Assembly (NCBI GenBank): GCA_947169005.1
Contig: CAMVOG010000008.1
Coordinates: 1-22,929 of the forward strand
Source of the DNA: an uncultured Clostridia bacterium
GTDB lineage: Bacteria > Bacillota > Clostridia > Oscillospirales > Oscillospiraceae
Length of the DNA stretch: 22,929 bases
Direction of reading: 5' to 3'
Shown: piece by piece, positions 6,469 through 13,440 of the stretch
How positions within the stretch are numbered: the stretch's first letter is position 1
Layout: every line of letters begins with the position of its first letter
Program-made: the position numbers and the translations under genes
Notes under the pieces: model-generated
The model's database searches: none
The model's input: the letters and a program-made list of their open reading frames with translations, nothing else
Told to the model about the DNA's origin: nothing

Positions 6469-7068
6469 ATGATCCTGCCGGACGCGCTCGGGCAAAAAAT
6501 ACGCTCCCTGCGCGTGGAAAAGGGGCTCAGTCAGCAGCAGCTGGCGGACCTTATGTTCGTCACGCGCAAGACCGTCGGCAACTGGGAATCCGGCGCGCGG
6601 ATGCCCGATGTGGCAACGCTCTCCCGGCTCGCCAAGCTGCTGGGGGTCCGGTCCTGCGAGCTGCTGGACGTACTGGCCGGCCCGGATACGCCGCCAAACA
6701 TCATCCTTGTGGACGACGAGGCCGCTTTCCTCTTGGCCTCTCTCCACATTCTCAGCGATACGCTCCCCCATGCTGAGGCCTTCGGCTTTCAGACAGGACA
6801 GGAGGCGCTGGACTTCGCGGCGGGCGCCCGTATTGACGTGGCATTCCTGGACGTGAGGCTGGTCGGGGAAAGCGGCATTGAGCTGGCGAAAAAACTCATG
6901 GAGCTCAACCCGCGCATCAATATCATTTTCCTGACCGGCCATTCCGAATATATGGCGGACGCGCTGAGGCTTCATTGCAGCGGCTATCTGCTCAAGCCGC
7001 TTACGCCGGAAAAGATCCGGGAGGAGATCGCGCATCTGCGCTATGGCGTGCGGGGGCTGGACTCCTGA
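6469..7068 (+). CDS. XRE-type helix-turn-helix / response-regulator receiver fusion
   Basis: The 199-aa product is a DNA-binding regulator that should respond to phosphorylation. Residues 7-65 form an XRE/Cro-type HTH (LRVEKGLSQQQLADLMFVTRKTVGNWESG). Residues 77-190 form a receiver domain with all switch residues: acidic pair Asp82-Asp83, phospho-acceptor Asp128 in FLDVRL, Thr156 and Lys176 in LLKP. The order is the reverse of ordinary response regulators, whose DNA-binding domain follows the receiver. No histidine kinase is encoded in the window. AAAGAGG lies 8 bases before the ATG. It is transcribed away from the NHLM export operon with a dyad between them, so control of that operon is the simplest proposal. 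Confidence 0.9.
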   Translation: MILPDALGQKIRSLRVEKGLSQQQLADLMFVTRKTVGNWESGARMPDVATLSRLAKLLGVRSCELLDVLAGPDTPPNIILVDDEAAFLLASLHILSDTLPHAEAFGFQTGQEALDFAAGARIDVAFLDVRLVGESGIELAKKLMELNPRINIIFLTGHSEYMADALRLHCSGYLLKPLTPEKIREEIAHLRYGVRGLDS

Positions 7069-7092
7069 TACAGTCCGTCCCCCATGACGTGT

Positions 7093-7130
7093 AAAGCACC
7101 CCATCCCTGTATGGCAGGATGGGGTGCTTT
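7093..7130. terminator. 14-bp hairpin between convergent genes
   Basis: Positions 7093-7106 pair perfectly with 7117-7130 around a 10-nt loop. The stem starts AAA and ends TTT but has no longer T-run on either side. It lies 24 bp after the regulator stop and 61 bp beyond the stop of the convergent HEAT-like gene, so it probably ends both transcripts. Confidence 0.7.
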
Positions 7131-7191
7131 GGCATTCTCGTTCAGTACCCGGGCAAAACGGAGGACGCCCGCAAAACGCGGTTGCTCCCGC

Positions 7192-7524
7192 TTATTTCTT
7201 CGCCTCGCGGAGGACGCGCAGGGCCTCGATGATCGCGTCGTTCAGCTCGGGGATTTCCTTGCCGCCGTTGTCCTGGAGCCAGATGATGCGGGTGATCTGG
7301 CTGCCCACGTCGTAGCGGCAGCCGCTCAGACCCTTGACGCCGGCGATCTTCGCCTCAGTCTCCGGGCGCATCATGATCTCCACCAGGATATTATAGGCCT
7401 CCTGATGCTTGGTGTGGCCGAGAGCCTCCGCCACAGCCTTGACCTCGTCCATCTTCTTGCCGGTAGCGAGCTTCTCCAGCTTGGACCACTTCTTGGCCTC
7501 GATCAGCTTCGTATAATCTGCCAT
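7192..7524 (-). CDS. Small HEAT-like helical protein
   Basis: The 110-aa product has no signal peptide or membrane segment and should be cytoplasmic. From about residue 25 it shows two HEAT-like helix pairs (VKAVAEALGHTKHQEAYNIL, then TEAKIAGVKGLSGCRYD), and it ends in another long helix. Such folds usually bind proteins or nucleic acids, but no specific partner can be named. It has its own strong promoter and converges on the XRE-receiver gene, so it is a single-gene unit. The ribosome binding site is poor (AAAGG and AGG some 10-15 bases upstream). It is a real gene by its promoter and composition; the HEAT label is a pattern-based judgement. Confidence 0.75.
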   Translation of the reverse strand: MADYTKLIEAKKWSKLEKLATGKKMDEVKAVAEALGHTKHQEAYNILVEIMMRPETEAKIAGVKGLSGCRYDVGSQITRIIWLQDNGGKEIPELNDAIIEALRVLREAKK

Positions 7525-7569
7525 TTTCTACAATGCCTGCCTTTCAAGTGTTATGAAACAGTAATGTGT

Positions 7570-7599
7570 ATAATACACCATCCGCACTGCCCCTGTCAA
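7570..7599 (-). promoter_or_regulatory. Near-consensus promoter of the HEAT-like gene with overlapping dyad
   Basis: On the minus strand a perfect TTGACA (7594-7599) is followed after 18 bp by TATTAT (7570-7575). The -10 box lies inside the palindrome GTGTA-TAA-TACAC (7566-7578), so a repressor bound there would block the polymerase. Confidence 0.8.
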
Positions 7600-7701
7600 C
7601 AAAAGAACGGAAAAATGTCAAAACATATTCCCAAACCGATTGCCGACAGAAAAAATCAATATTTTTCCCGATTTCTGTCACAAAAGCGGGCGCTTATGAG
7701 A

Positions 7702-7707
7702 TATAAT
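7702..7707 (+). promoter_or_regulatory. -10 box of the seven-gene array
   Basis: A perfect TATAAT lies 21 bp before the P1 start, with a G-rich ribosome binding site (GGGGGGA) in between. No good -35 element is found at normal spacing; TCACAA at 18 bp is the best. The promoter may need an activator or another sigma factor. It is the only promoter I can propose for the 5.7-kb array. Confidence 0.5.
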
Positions 7708-7727
7708 GGATAAGGGGGGATCATTGG

Positions 7728-8522
7728 ATGAAAAATCGCAAATGGCTTTTTCCGCTCGCTGTCGTTCTGGTCGCGCTTGCGGCGGCATTGATACTGACCC
7801 TGTCTCTGCTGTTTTCTCATAACGGAGGGTTGTACGACTACGCGCTCACCCTTACGGACAAGTCCCTTTTCGTCTGTGGGGACGGAAGCCTCTGGGAACT
7901 GGAAACGGAGGGCAGCACCGCCCATTTTCTTTCCCCCGCCGGGCGGACGGCACCTGTCGGCGTGGAGCGCTCTGTCAGCGGCTCGGATGAGACACTGATA
8001 AGTTGTGAATACGGTCTTCGGCTGTATCGGGAGGAGCTTTTTATCCGTGCGGACGGCAGTCTCTGGCGGCTGACTGTCAACAGAAACGACGGAAGGGCGC
8101 GGGTGGTGCCCGTGCTTTTCGCCGAGGAGCCCATGGAGGCCGCGGAGCCGAAAAAAATCGCCATGCGGATCGAATCGGTAAACCGCGGCTTTGTGGAGGC
8201 CCTTCTCTGGCTTCCCGAGGAGTATGACGGCGCTTTGCCCGAGGCGCGGCTGGCCGTCTGCCTGGACGGAAGCTGGTACGCCTTTGATAAGCCTGTGCCT
8301 CTTGATCAGCTTCTTGGTCATCAGGAGGGCGGCGCGAACAGCACCTATCACCGTTTCTGGCTTCCCTTCGGCAGAGACGCAAGGCAGACCCCGGGCGTAG
8401 TCCCGGCGGGACGCTATCGGGTGGAGCTGTACCGGGAGGGCGAGCTGCTGCTCACCCGGGAATGCACGGTAGAGCGCGATGGGATCAACGTCCGTTTTGT
8501 CACCGCGCAGCTTACGAGGTAA
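7728..8522 (+). CDS. Array protein P1: membrane-anchored protein of unknown function
   Basis: The 264-aa product is the first and among the most divergent of seven tandem paralogs; I do not recognise the family. A basic start and one hydrophobic helix (about 6-29) should anchor it in the membrane with the rest outside. Family marks are LYDYA (35-39), two DG-x-x-W motifs (GDGSLW 51-56, ADGSLW 108-113), an LDGSWYAF segment near 180 and the C-terminal VPAGRYRVELY (225-235). There is no lipobox Cys after the helix, so it is not a lipoprotein. GGGGGGA lies 8 bases before the ATG. The middle (60-105 and 120-180) has little similarity to the other copies. Confidence 0.85.
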   Translation: MKNRKWLFPLAVVLVALAAALILTLSLLFSHNGGLYDYALTLTDKSLFVCGDGSLWELETEGSTAHFLSPAGRTAPVGVERSVSGSDETLISCEYGLRLYREELFIRADGSLWRLTVNRNDGRARVVPVLFAEEPMEAAEPKKIAMRIESVNRGFVEALLWLPEEYDGALPEARLAVCLDGSWYAFDKPVPLDQLLGHQEGGANSTYHRFWLPFGRDARQTPGVVPAGRYRVELYREGELLLTRECTVERDGINVRFVTAQLTR

Positions 8523-8534
8523 GGATGGTGTGAA

Positions 8535-9332
8535 ATGAGAAATCGCAAATGGATCGTGCCGCTCTGCGCCGGGGCGATCCTGGCCCTGGGCGCCATCGCC
8601 GCGGTATGGTTTCTCGGACAGCCCGTCGGGCACCTTAGCCTTTACGACTTCGTCCGCTCCCTGCCTGACGATGGCTATTACGTGGACCGAAGCGGCTTTG
8701 TCTGGCAGCTTTCCTATTCCGATGCAGGCAGCCGCTACGTCAAGAAAACAGCGGAACGAAGCGGGCGGGACATCAATACGCGCATCGACGGTCCGGATGA
8801 GGAACTGGCGACCTGGGAGTTTGCGCTGGTCTCCGGCGGGCTGCTTTGCCAGGACGGGAGCCTTTGGCACACGAACAGCGCAACGACAACGACCGGCGGC
8901 TCTTTACGGATAAGACCCTATTTGACGGAGGCTCCCGTACAGGAAGCCGTGGAAAACGACACGGTAAGCGTCGGCATTCTTTCCGTTTCTCGCGCAGGGA
9001 ATCCCATTCGATCAAGCGATCGGGCCATCGTCAGCGCATCCTGCGTACTGCCCGAGGCCGTAGATTGGCAGACGGTAACGGCGCGCTCCGCTGTGCTTTT
9101 GGGGGGGATTTGGTTTCAAACAGGTGGGGAATGGCGCATGAAAGATTCGACTTCCATCAATTTCTGGCCGCTTCCGGCCCTCCCCGAAGCCGTGTCGCTC
9201 CCCAAAGGGCGCATCCCTGCGGGGCATTATCGGCTGGAGCTCTATACGGAGGGTGAGCCCCTGTATTTTCTGCCCTATCGGATCAGCTGGGAGGGCACCG
9301 TCATCACCTTGACTGAGGAGGGGAACGCATGA
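8535..9332 (+). CDS. Array protein P2: membrane-anchored protein of unknown function
   Basis: The 265-aa product has the family layout: anchor helix about 8-27, LYDFVRSLP (36-44), DRSGFVWQL (51-59), the second motif GGLLCQDGSLW (101-111), PYLTEAPVQEAV, and IPAGHYRLELY (227-237). Its closest relative is P6, three genes further on, with shared segments such as WEFALVSGGLLC and SAVLL-G-W-x-QTG along the whole length. Its first ~70 bases, however, are nearly identical in DNA to those of P3. AAGGAT precedes the ATG; the gap to P1 is 12 bp. The stop overlaps the P3 start by 4 bases (ATGA), so translation is probably coupled. Confidence 0.87.
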   Translation: MRNRKWIVPLCAGAILALGAIAAVWFLGQPVGHLSLYDFVRSLPDDGYYVDRSGFVWQLSYSDAGSRYVKKTAERSGRDINTRIDGPDEELATWEFALVSGGLLCQDGSLWHTNSATTTTGGSLRIRPYLTEAPVQEAVENDTVSVGILSVSRAGNPIRSSDRAIVSASCVLPEAVDWQTVTARSAVLLGGIWFQTGGEWRMKDSTSINFWPLPALPEAVSLPKGRIPAGHYRLELYTEGEPLYFLPYRISWEGTVITLTEEGNA

Positions 9333-10117
9333 AAAACCGCAAATGGATCGTACCGCTCTGCGCCGGGGTGATCCTGGCCCTGGGCGCCATCGCCGCGGCG
9401 CTGATCCCGCGGCTGACGATGGTGAGGCTTGTGGACTATGCCCGCTCTCTGCCCGACGACAGTTGGCTTGTGGGGCGCAATGGCATAATCTACCGTGTTG
9501 ACCCGGACCGCTTCGCGCCAGACGCCCTGGGCGTGCGAAAGGGCGGATACACGGACTCCCACGTGAATACGGATATCCGCTCCGCCGGTGAACAACTGAG
9601 CATGGAGGAATTCACCCTGCTCAGCGGCGGCCTGCTGCGGCAGGACGGAACGAGCTGGCGGACCGTCAGGATACCTTCCCATCCCACCGTGGAATGGGTC
9701 TCTCCTTATCTGCTCCCTGCCCCGGTCCAGGATACGATTCGGGCAGAAGGGGCCAAGGCGGAGCTGACCGATATCGACGCCCATATCTCAATCGGGATCG
9801 AGGGGGGCAGGTTTTTGGAAGGGGTCACGCTTACGGCTGCCTTTACGCTGCCGGAGGGCGTGAAGGCCGAGGATTTGACCTTTTGGCGCTCGGTTTATCT
9901 ATGCGGGAGCTGGTACCGGGTGGAGGAGGCCCTTGAGGTGGAGAACCCATTGGCCTTTCCGTTCTATCTGCTGCCCTATTCTTACTTCATGTTCAACGTC
10001 ATGCCCCCCGACGGGCTTTACCGCCTGGAGCTGTGGCTGGGGGACGAGCCCCTGCATTTCCAGCCCTTCCGCTTCGCACGGAATGGAAACGAGATCTCCG
10101 CCGACGAGGTTGACTGA
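9329..10117 (+). CDS. Array protein P3: membrane-anchored protein of unknown function
   Basis: The 262-aa product has an anchor helix about 8-27 and VDYARSLPDD (35-44). A modified first motif (NGIIYRVD) and the second motif LLRQDGTSW (102-110) follow; the C-terminal block is LYRLELW-x-GDEPLHFQPF. It is the recent duplicate of P4: both genes share the anchor, the long RVDPDRFAPDALGVRK segment and the last 30 residues almost unchanged, while the middle (about residues 112-215) differs strongly. A 66-bp run is identical between the two (9596-9661 and 10397-10462). The ribosome binding site GAGGAGGGGAACGC before P3 is identical before P4, so the duplicated unit includes the spacer. Confidence 0.87.
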   Translation: MKNRKWIVPLCAGVILALGAIAAALIPRLTMVRLVDYARSLPDDSWLVGRNGIIYRVDPDRFAPDALGVRKGGYTDSHVNTDIRSAGEQLSMEEFTLLSGGLLRQDGTSWRTVRIPSHPTVEWVSPYLLPAPVQDTIRAEGAKAELTDIDAHISIGIEGGRFLEGVTLTAAFTLPEGVKAEDLTFWRSVYLCGSWYRVEEALEVENPLAFPFYLLPYSYFMFNVMPPDGLYRLELWLGDEPLHFQPFRFARNGNEISADEVD

Positions 10118-10129
10118 GGAGGGGAACGC

Positions 10130-10915
10130 ATGAAAAAAGGCAAATGGATAGTCTCTCTTTGCGCCGGGGTGATCCTGGCCCTGGGTGCCATCGCCGCGGC
10201 GTTGATCCCGCGGCTGACGATGGTGAGGCTCGTGGACTATGCCCGTTCCCTGCCCGACGACAGTTGGTTTGTGGATGGTTACGGCAATCTCTACCGTGTG
10301 GACCCGGACCGCTTCGCGCCCGACGCCCTGGGCGTGCGAAAGGACGGATACGTGGAAGCCCACGTGAATACGGATATTCGCCCCAGCGGTGAACAGCTGA
10401 GCATGGAGGAATTCACCCTGCTCAGCGGCGGCCTGCTGCGGCAGGACGGAACGAGCTGGCGGCGGACAAGTGTGCTGCCCTCCGGCCTATGCTGGGTCAA
10501 GCCTTTTCTGACGGAAAGCCCCGCGCAGGAAACCGTACGGGCCCAGGATGCAAAGGTCGAACTGACGGATATCCGTGCCGATGTGGAATACCCTATTGAT
10601 GGGGGCAAATCTTTTGAAGGCGAACTTTCGGGCGTCTATATCACAGTCGCCCTTATTCTGCCCGATGGTGTGGAGGCCGAGAAGCTGACGGTTTGGCGCT
10701 CCGTGAAGCTGGATGGGCGCTGGTATCGCCTGGAGGAGAAGTTGGCGGTCAGTGACGCGGAAAGCTATGTTTTTCTGCTCTCCCCCATCTATAGGGTCAT
10801 GCCTCCCAATGGTCTTTACCGCCTGGAGCTGTGGTGTGGGGACGAGCCCCTGCACTTCCAGCCCTTCCGCTTCACACGGAATGGAAACGAGATCTCCGCC
10901 GACGAGGTGAACTGA
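10130..10915 (+). CDS. Array protein P4: membrane-anchored protein of unknown function
   Basis: The 261-aa product is the sister of P3, with the same anchor (about 8-27), VDYARSLPDDSW, LSGGLLRQDGTSW and the ending EPLHFQPFRFTRNGNEISADE. Its central part (about 112-215) carries different sequence, with SGVYITVALILPDGVEAEKLTVWRSVKLDGRWYRLEE in place of P3's counterpart; only the frame LP-x-GV-x-AE-x-LT-x-WRSV and G-x-WYR is kept. The pattern suggests that the extracellular middle changes faster than the ends, or that the ends are homogenised by gene conversion. The ribosome binding site copies that of P3. Confidence 0.87.
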   Translation: MKKGKWIVSLCAGVILALGAIAAALIPRLTMVRLVDYARSLPDDSWFVDGYGNLYRVDPDRFAPDALGVRKDGYVEAHVNTDIRPSGEQLSMEEFTLLSGGLLRQDGTSWRRTSVLPSGLCWVKPFLTESPAQETVRAQDAKVELTDIRADVEYPIDGGKSFEGELSGVYITVALILPDGVEAEKLTVWRSVKLDGRWYRLEEKLAVSDAESYVFLLSPIYRVMPPNGLYRLELWCGDEPLHFQPFRFTRNGNEISADEVN

Positions 10916-10924
10916 GGAGGATTT

Positions 10925-11731
10925 ATGAAGAAACGGCTTTTGTTCATCGTCTTGCCCATCGCGGCGCTGATCGCCGCGGGGCTCGCGCTCTTCCTCAGCA
11001 GCCGCCCCTCCCTGTACGATTACGCCCGCACCCTGCCCGAGAGCTGCTTCGTGGACGGGGATGGGACCGTTTGGGTGTGCAAATCAGCGCATGAGCGGAA
11101 GGAATGCCTCGTCTACTGGGAAAATGCCCGCGCCGTTCCCTTTTGGGTGCGGAAGGGCGATTTCCCGAAGGACGAGGACATGACGACCTGGGATTTCGCC
11201 CGGGCCATGGGTGAGACGGTCATGCTGTGTGCGGACGGGAGCCTTTGGCGGATCATGTGGGACACGGGTGGGACCCGCTTTCTGCGCCGGAGCTATGAGC
11301 CGGTGGAGCTGCCGCCCGCCGAGGGCGGCGAGGAGTACGCGCTGCGTCTGAAGGGCCTCAGCGGCGAGCTGCCGACCCGCTTTTCTCTGCATTACGACGT
11401 GAAGCTGCCGGAGGGTCAGACCACTGAAAACTTACGGGCCGCTCTTTCCGTGGAGCTGAGCGGGAGCTGGTATTTCGTCTGTGAGGGTGAATTTTATCTG
11501 ATCTTCCCCGGCGACGATCCACAGCCGGGCGAAGCTGACACGCTGCTCTTCACCTTTTTGGACAGCACGACCACCCTCGGCAGAACAATGGGCGCCGTTC
11601 CCCGCTTCGTTCCCGCCGGGAACTACCGGGTGGAGCTGTACGAGGGAGACGGACTGCTGCGGACCTGGCCCCTCACGATCACGCGGGATGGTTACAGGTA
11701 CACGCTGGAGGATAAGGAGGAAGTGGGATGA
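10925..11731 (+). CDS. Array protein P5: membrane-anchored protein of unknown function
   Basis: The 268-aa product is a divergent copy. The anchor helix starts directly after MKKR (about 5-25). LYDYARTLPES (30-40), DGDGTVW (44-50), LCADGSLWRI (101-110), a short LSGSWYFVCEG segment and FVPAGNYRVELYEGDG complete the family layout. In sequence it is nearer to P1 than to P2-P4, for example in ADGSLWR and YRVELY. GAGGAGG precedes the ATG, and its stop overlaps the P6 start as ATGA, the second such overlap in the array. A tail of charged residues (EDKEEVG) ends the protein. Confidence 0.87.
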   Translation: MKKRLLFIVLPIAALIAAGLALFLSSRPSLYDYARTLPESCFVDGDGTVWVCKSAHERKECLVYWENARAVPFWVRKGDFPKDEDMTTWDFARAMGETVMLCADGSLWRIMWDTGGTRFLRRSYEPVELPPAEGGEEYALRLKGLSGELPTRFSLHYDVKLPEGQTTENLRAALSVELSGSWYFVCEGEFYLIFPGDDPQPGEADTLLFTFLDSTTTLGRTMGAVPRFVPAGNYRVELYEGDGLLRTWPLTITRDGYRYTLEDKEEVG

Positions 11732-12510
11732 GGAAAGGCAAATGGCTCGTCCCCCTCTGCGTGGTGCTGTTTTTCGCCCTTGCAGCGGCTATGCTCCTGC
11801 TTCTGCCCCGCTCGCCACTGCTCTCCCTTTACGACTACGCCCGTTCACTGCCGGACGAAAGCTATTTCGTGGACCGGGAGGGCGTCGTCTGGCAGCTTTC
11901 CCGGTCCGGGACGGACCGCCGCTATATCAAGCGGACGGAGGAACGGAGCGGACGAGGCTTCAGCACACACATCGGTACCGCGGATGAGGAGCTGTGCGCC
12001 TGGGAATTTGCACTGGTCAGCGGCGGGCTGCTCTGCCGGGACGGGAGCTTCTGGTATACGCGCAGCGCGTCAACGACAAGCGGCAGCGCCCTGCGGATCA
12101 AGCCCTATCTGATAGAAGCCCCCGTACAGGAAGCCGTGGATAACGACGCAGTAAGCGTCAGCTTCCTTTCCATCGCCCGCGTAGGTTATCCCTATTCGCT
12201 TAGTAACTGGCCGGAGGTCAGCGCCTCCTGTACGCTGCCCGAGGGCGTGGATTGGGAAACGGTGACGGCCCGCTCCGCCGTTCTGCTGGAGGGGACCTGG
12301 TATCAAACGGGGGAGGAAAAACGCATGAAAAGTCCGGACTCCCTCAGCTTTATGCCGCTGCCCGCCCTTCCCAGGGCCACGGGACTGCCAATCGGGCGCA
12401 TCCCCGCCGGGCATTACCGGCTGGAGCTGTACGCTGACGGCGAGCCCCTGTGCTTTCTGCCCTATCGGATCACCTGGGAGGGCACCGTGATCACGCTGAC
12501 TGAGGAATAA
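11728..12510 (+). CDS. Array protein P6: membrane-anchored protein of unknown function
   Basis: The 260-aa product has an anchor helix about 7-27, SLYDYARSLPDESYFVD (33-49), EGVVWQLS (51-58), LVSGGLLCRDGSFW (97-109), PYLIEAPVQEAVDND, a TWYQTGEE segment and IPAGHYRLELYADGEPL. It pairs with P2 over the full length, although P3, P4 and P5 lie between them. That arrangement suggests a block duplication or later conversion between distant copies. The second motif has Phe for Leu (DGSFW). AAGGAGG lies 8 bases before the ATG. Confidence 0.87.
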   Translation: MRKGKWLVPLCVVLFFALAAAMLLLLPRSPLLSLYDYARSLPDESYFVDREGVVWQLSRSGTDRRYIKRTEERSGRGFSTHIGTADEELCAWEFALVSGGLLCRDGSFWYTRSASTTSGSALRIKPYLIEAPVQEAVDNDAVSVSFLSIARVGYPYSLSNWPEVSASCTLPEGVDWETVTARSAVLLEGTWYQTGEEKRMKSPDSLSFMPLPALPRATGLPIGRIPAGHYRLELYADGEPLCFLPYRITWEGTVITLTEE

Positions 12511-12523
12511 GGAGGGGGGAACT

Positions 12524-13384
12524 ATGAAAAAAGGAAAATGGATCGTCCCGGTTTGCGCCGGGCTGATTCTGGCATTGGGCGTTGCCGCTGTTCTGATTTT
12601 CAGTCGGGCCGGGCGCGTCAGCCTCTACGACTACGCCCGTTCCCTGCCGGATGAAAGCTATTTCGTGAGCGGCGGAGGCCTGGTCTACCAGGCGGAGGAA
12701 AGCGCAGAAGGCGAAGTCCTGGTCCACCCCACGGAGCAGCGGGCAGGACCGGAGGTGCAGCTCCCGATCAACACGCCGGACGAGCAGCTATCCCTGTGGG
12801 AAGCCGCTCTCAGGATCGGCGGCGGCAACGTCTTGCTGCGGCAGGATGGGAGCCTGTGGCTGGCAGAATGTTATTATATTACCGAGGAGCCCGTCGTCTG
12901 GCATTACCTTCTTGCGCCGTTTTTTTCCGAGCGCCCCGAAGAACTCCCTCCCATAGAGAACGAATTGACGCTGGACGAGCTGCAGCTGCGGCGCAACGTG
13001 TTATCCGCCACAGTCAGCCCGGAGCCAGACAGTCACGACGGCCTGAGCTGGGTCCTTAGTGCCCGCTGCGACGAAAAGTGGCGTCAGGTTAGTTGTGGCC
13101 GCAGCCAAGCCGCCACGGTTGAAAACGGCGGTGAAGCTGGTTGTATGCTCTGGATCTGCTTTGCGGGCTACGACGGTCTGTTTGGCGTCGGCGAATGGCG
13201 GGAGCGGCGTCAGCTCCAAAACGTCTTCCCCGCGGATACCGGCGTTCTTCGCGGTGGCGTGGACAGCTACGCCGTTCCGGCCGGTCTGTACCGGCTGGAG
13301 ATCTACGAGGGTAAGACGCTGCGCTATGTGCAGGAAATGCGCATGGACTGGAAGGACGGAGGGCTTGTCCTCACGGGAGAGTGA
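12524..13384 (+). CDS. Array protein P7: membrane-anchored protein of unknown function
   Basis: The 286-aa product is the last and longest of the array. The first half is typical: anchor about 7-27 (close to P2-P4), SLYDYARSLPDESYFVS (33-49), a weak first motif (GGGLVYQAE) and LLRQDGSLWLAE (104-115). The second half diverges, with an acidic, Leu-rich stretch (PPIENELTLDELQLRRN) and a Cys-containing region (CDEKWRQVSCGRS, GEAGCMLWICF). The family ending VPAGLYRLEIYEG returns at the C-terminus. A good AAGGAGGGG ribosome binding site precedes it, and a strong terminator follows within 60 bp, closing the operon. Confidence 0.86.
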   Translation: MKKGKWIVPVCAGLILALGVAAVLIFSRAGRVSLYDYARSLPDESYFVSGGGLVYQAEESAEGEVLVHPTEQRAGPEVQLPINTPDEQLSLWEAALRIGGGNVLLRQDGSLWLAECYYITEEPVVWHYLLAPFFSERPEELPPIENELTLDELQLRRNVLSATVSPEPDSHDGLSWVLSARCDEKWRQVSCGRSQAATVENGGEAGCMLWICFAGYDGLFGVGEWRERRQLQNVFPADTGVLRGGVDSYAVPAGLYRLEIYEGKTLRYVQEMRMDWKDGGLVLTGE

Positions 13385-13400
13385 AGGATAAACCGGTCGA

Positions 13401-13440
13401 AAGGGGCTGTTGCAAGTGGTTTTTGCAACAGCCCCTTTTT
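13401..13440 (+). terminator. Terminator of the seven-gene array
   Basis: A perfect 15-bp stem (13401-13415 with 13423-13437) with a 7-nt loop ends in a run of five T, the last three outside the stem. It lies 16 bp after the P7 stop and just beyond the stop of the convergent M50 protease gene, which it may also serve. Confidence 0.9.

Noticed and set aside
7192..7524. The HEAT-like protein as cargo of the NHLM export system
   Set aside because: It has no Gly-Gly or NHLP-type leader, has its own promoter and terminator, and does not resemble known precursor peptides.
7728..13384. The array proteins as lipoproteins
   Set aside because: The N-terminal Cys in several copies (VPLCAG) lies at the start of the hydrophobic helix, not in a lipobox at its end, and P1 and P5 lack it.
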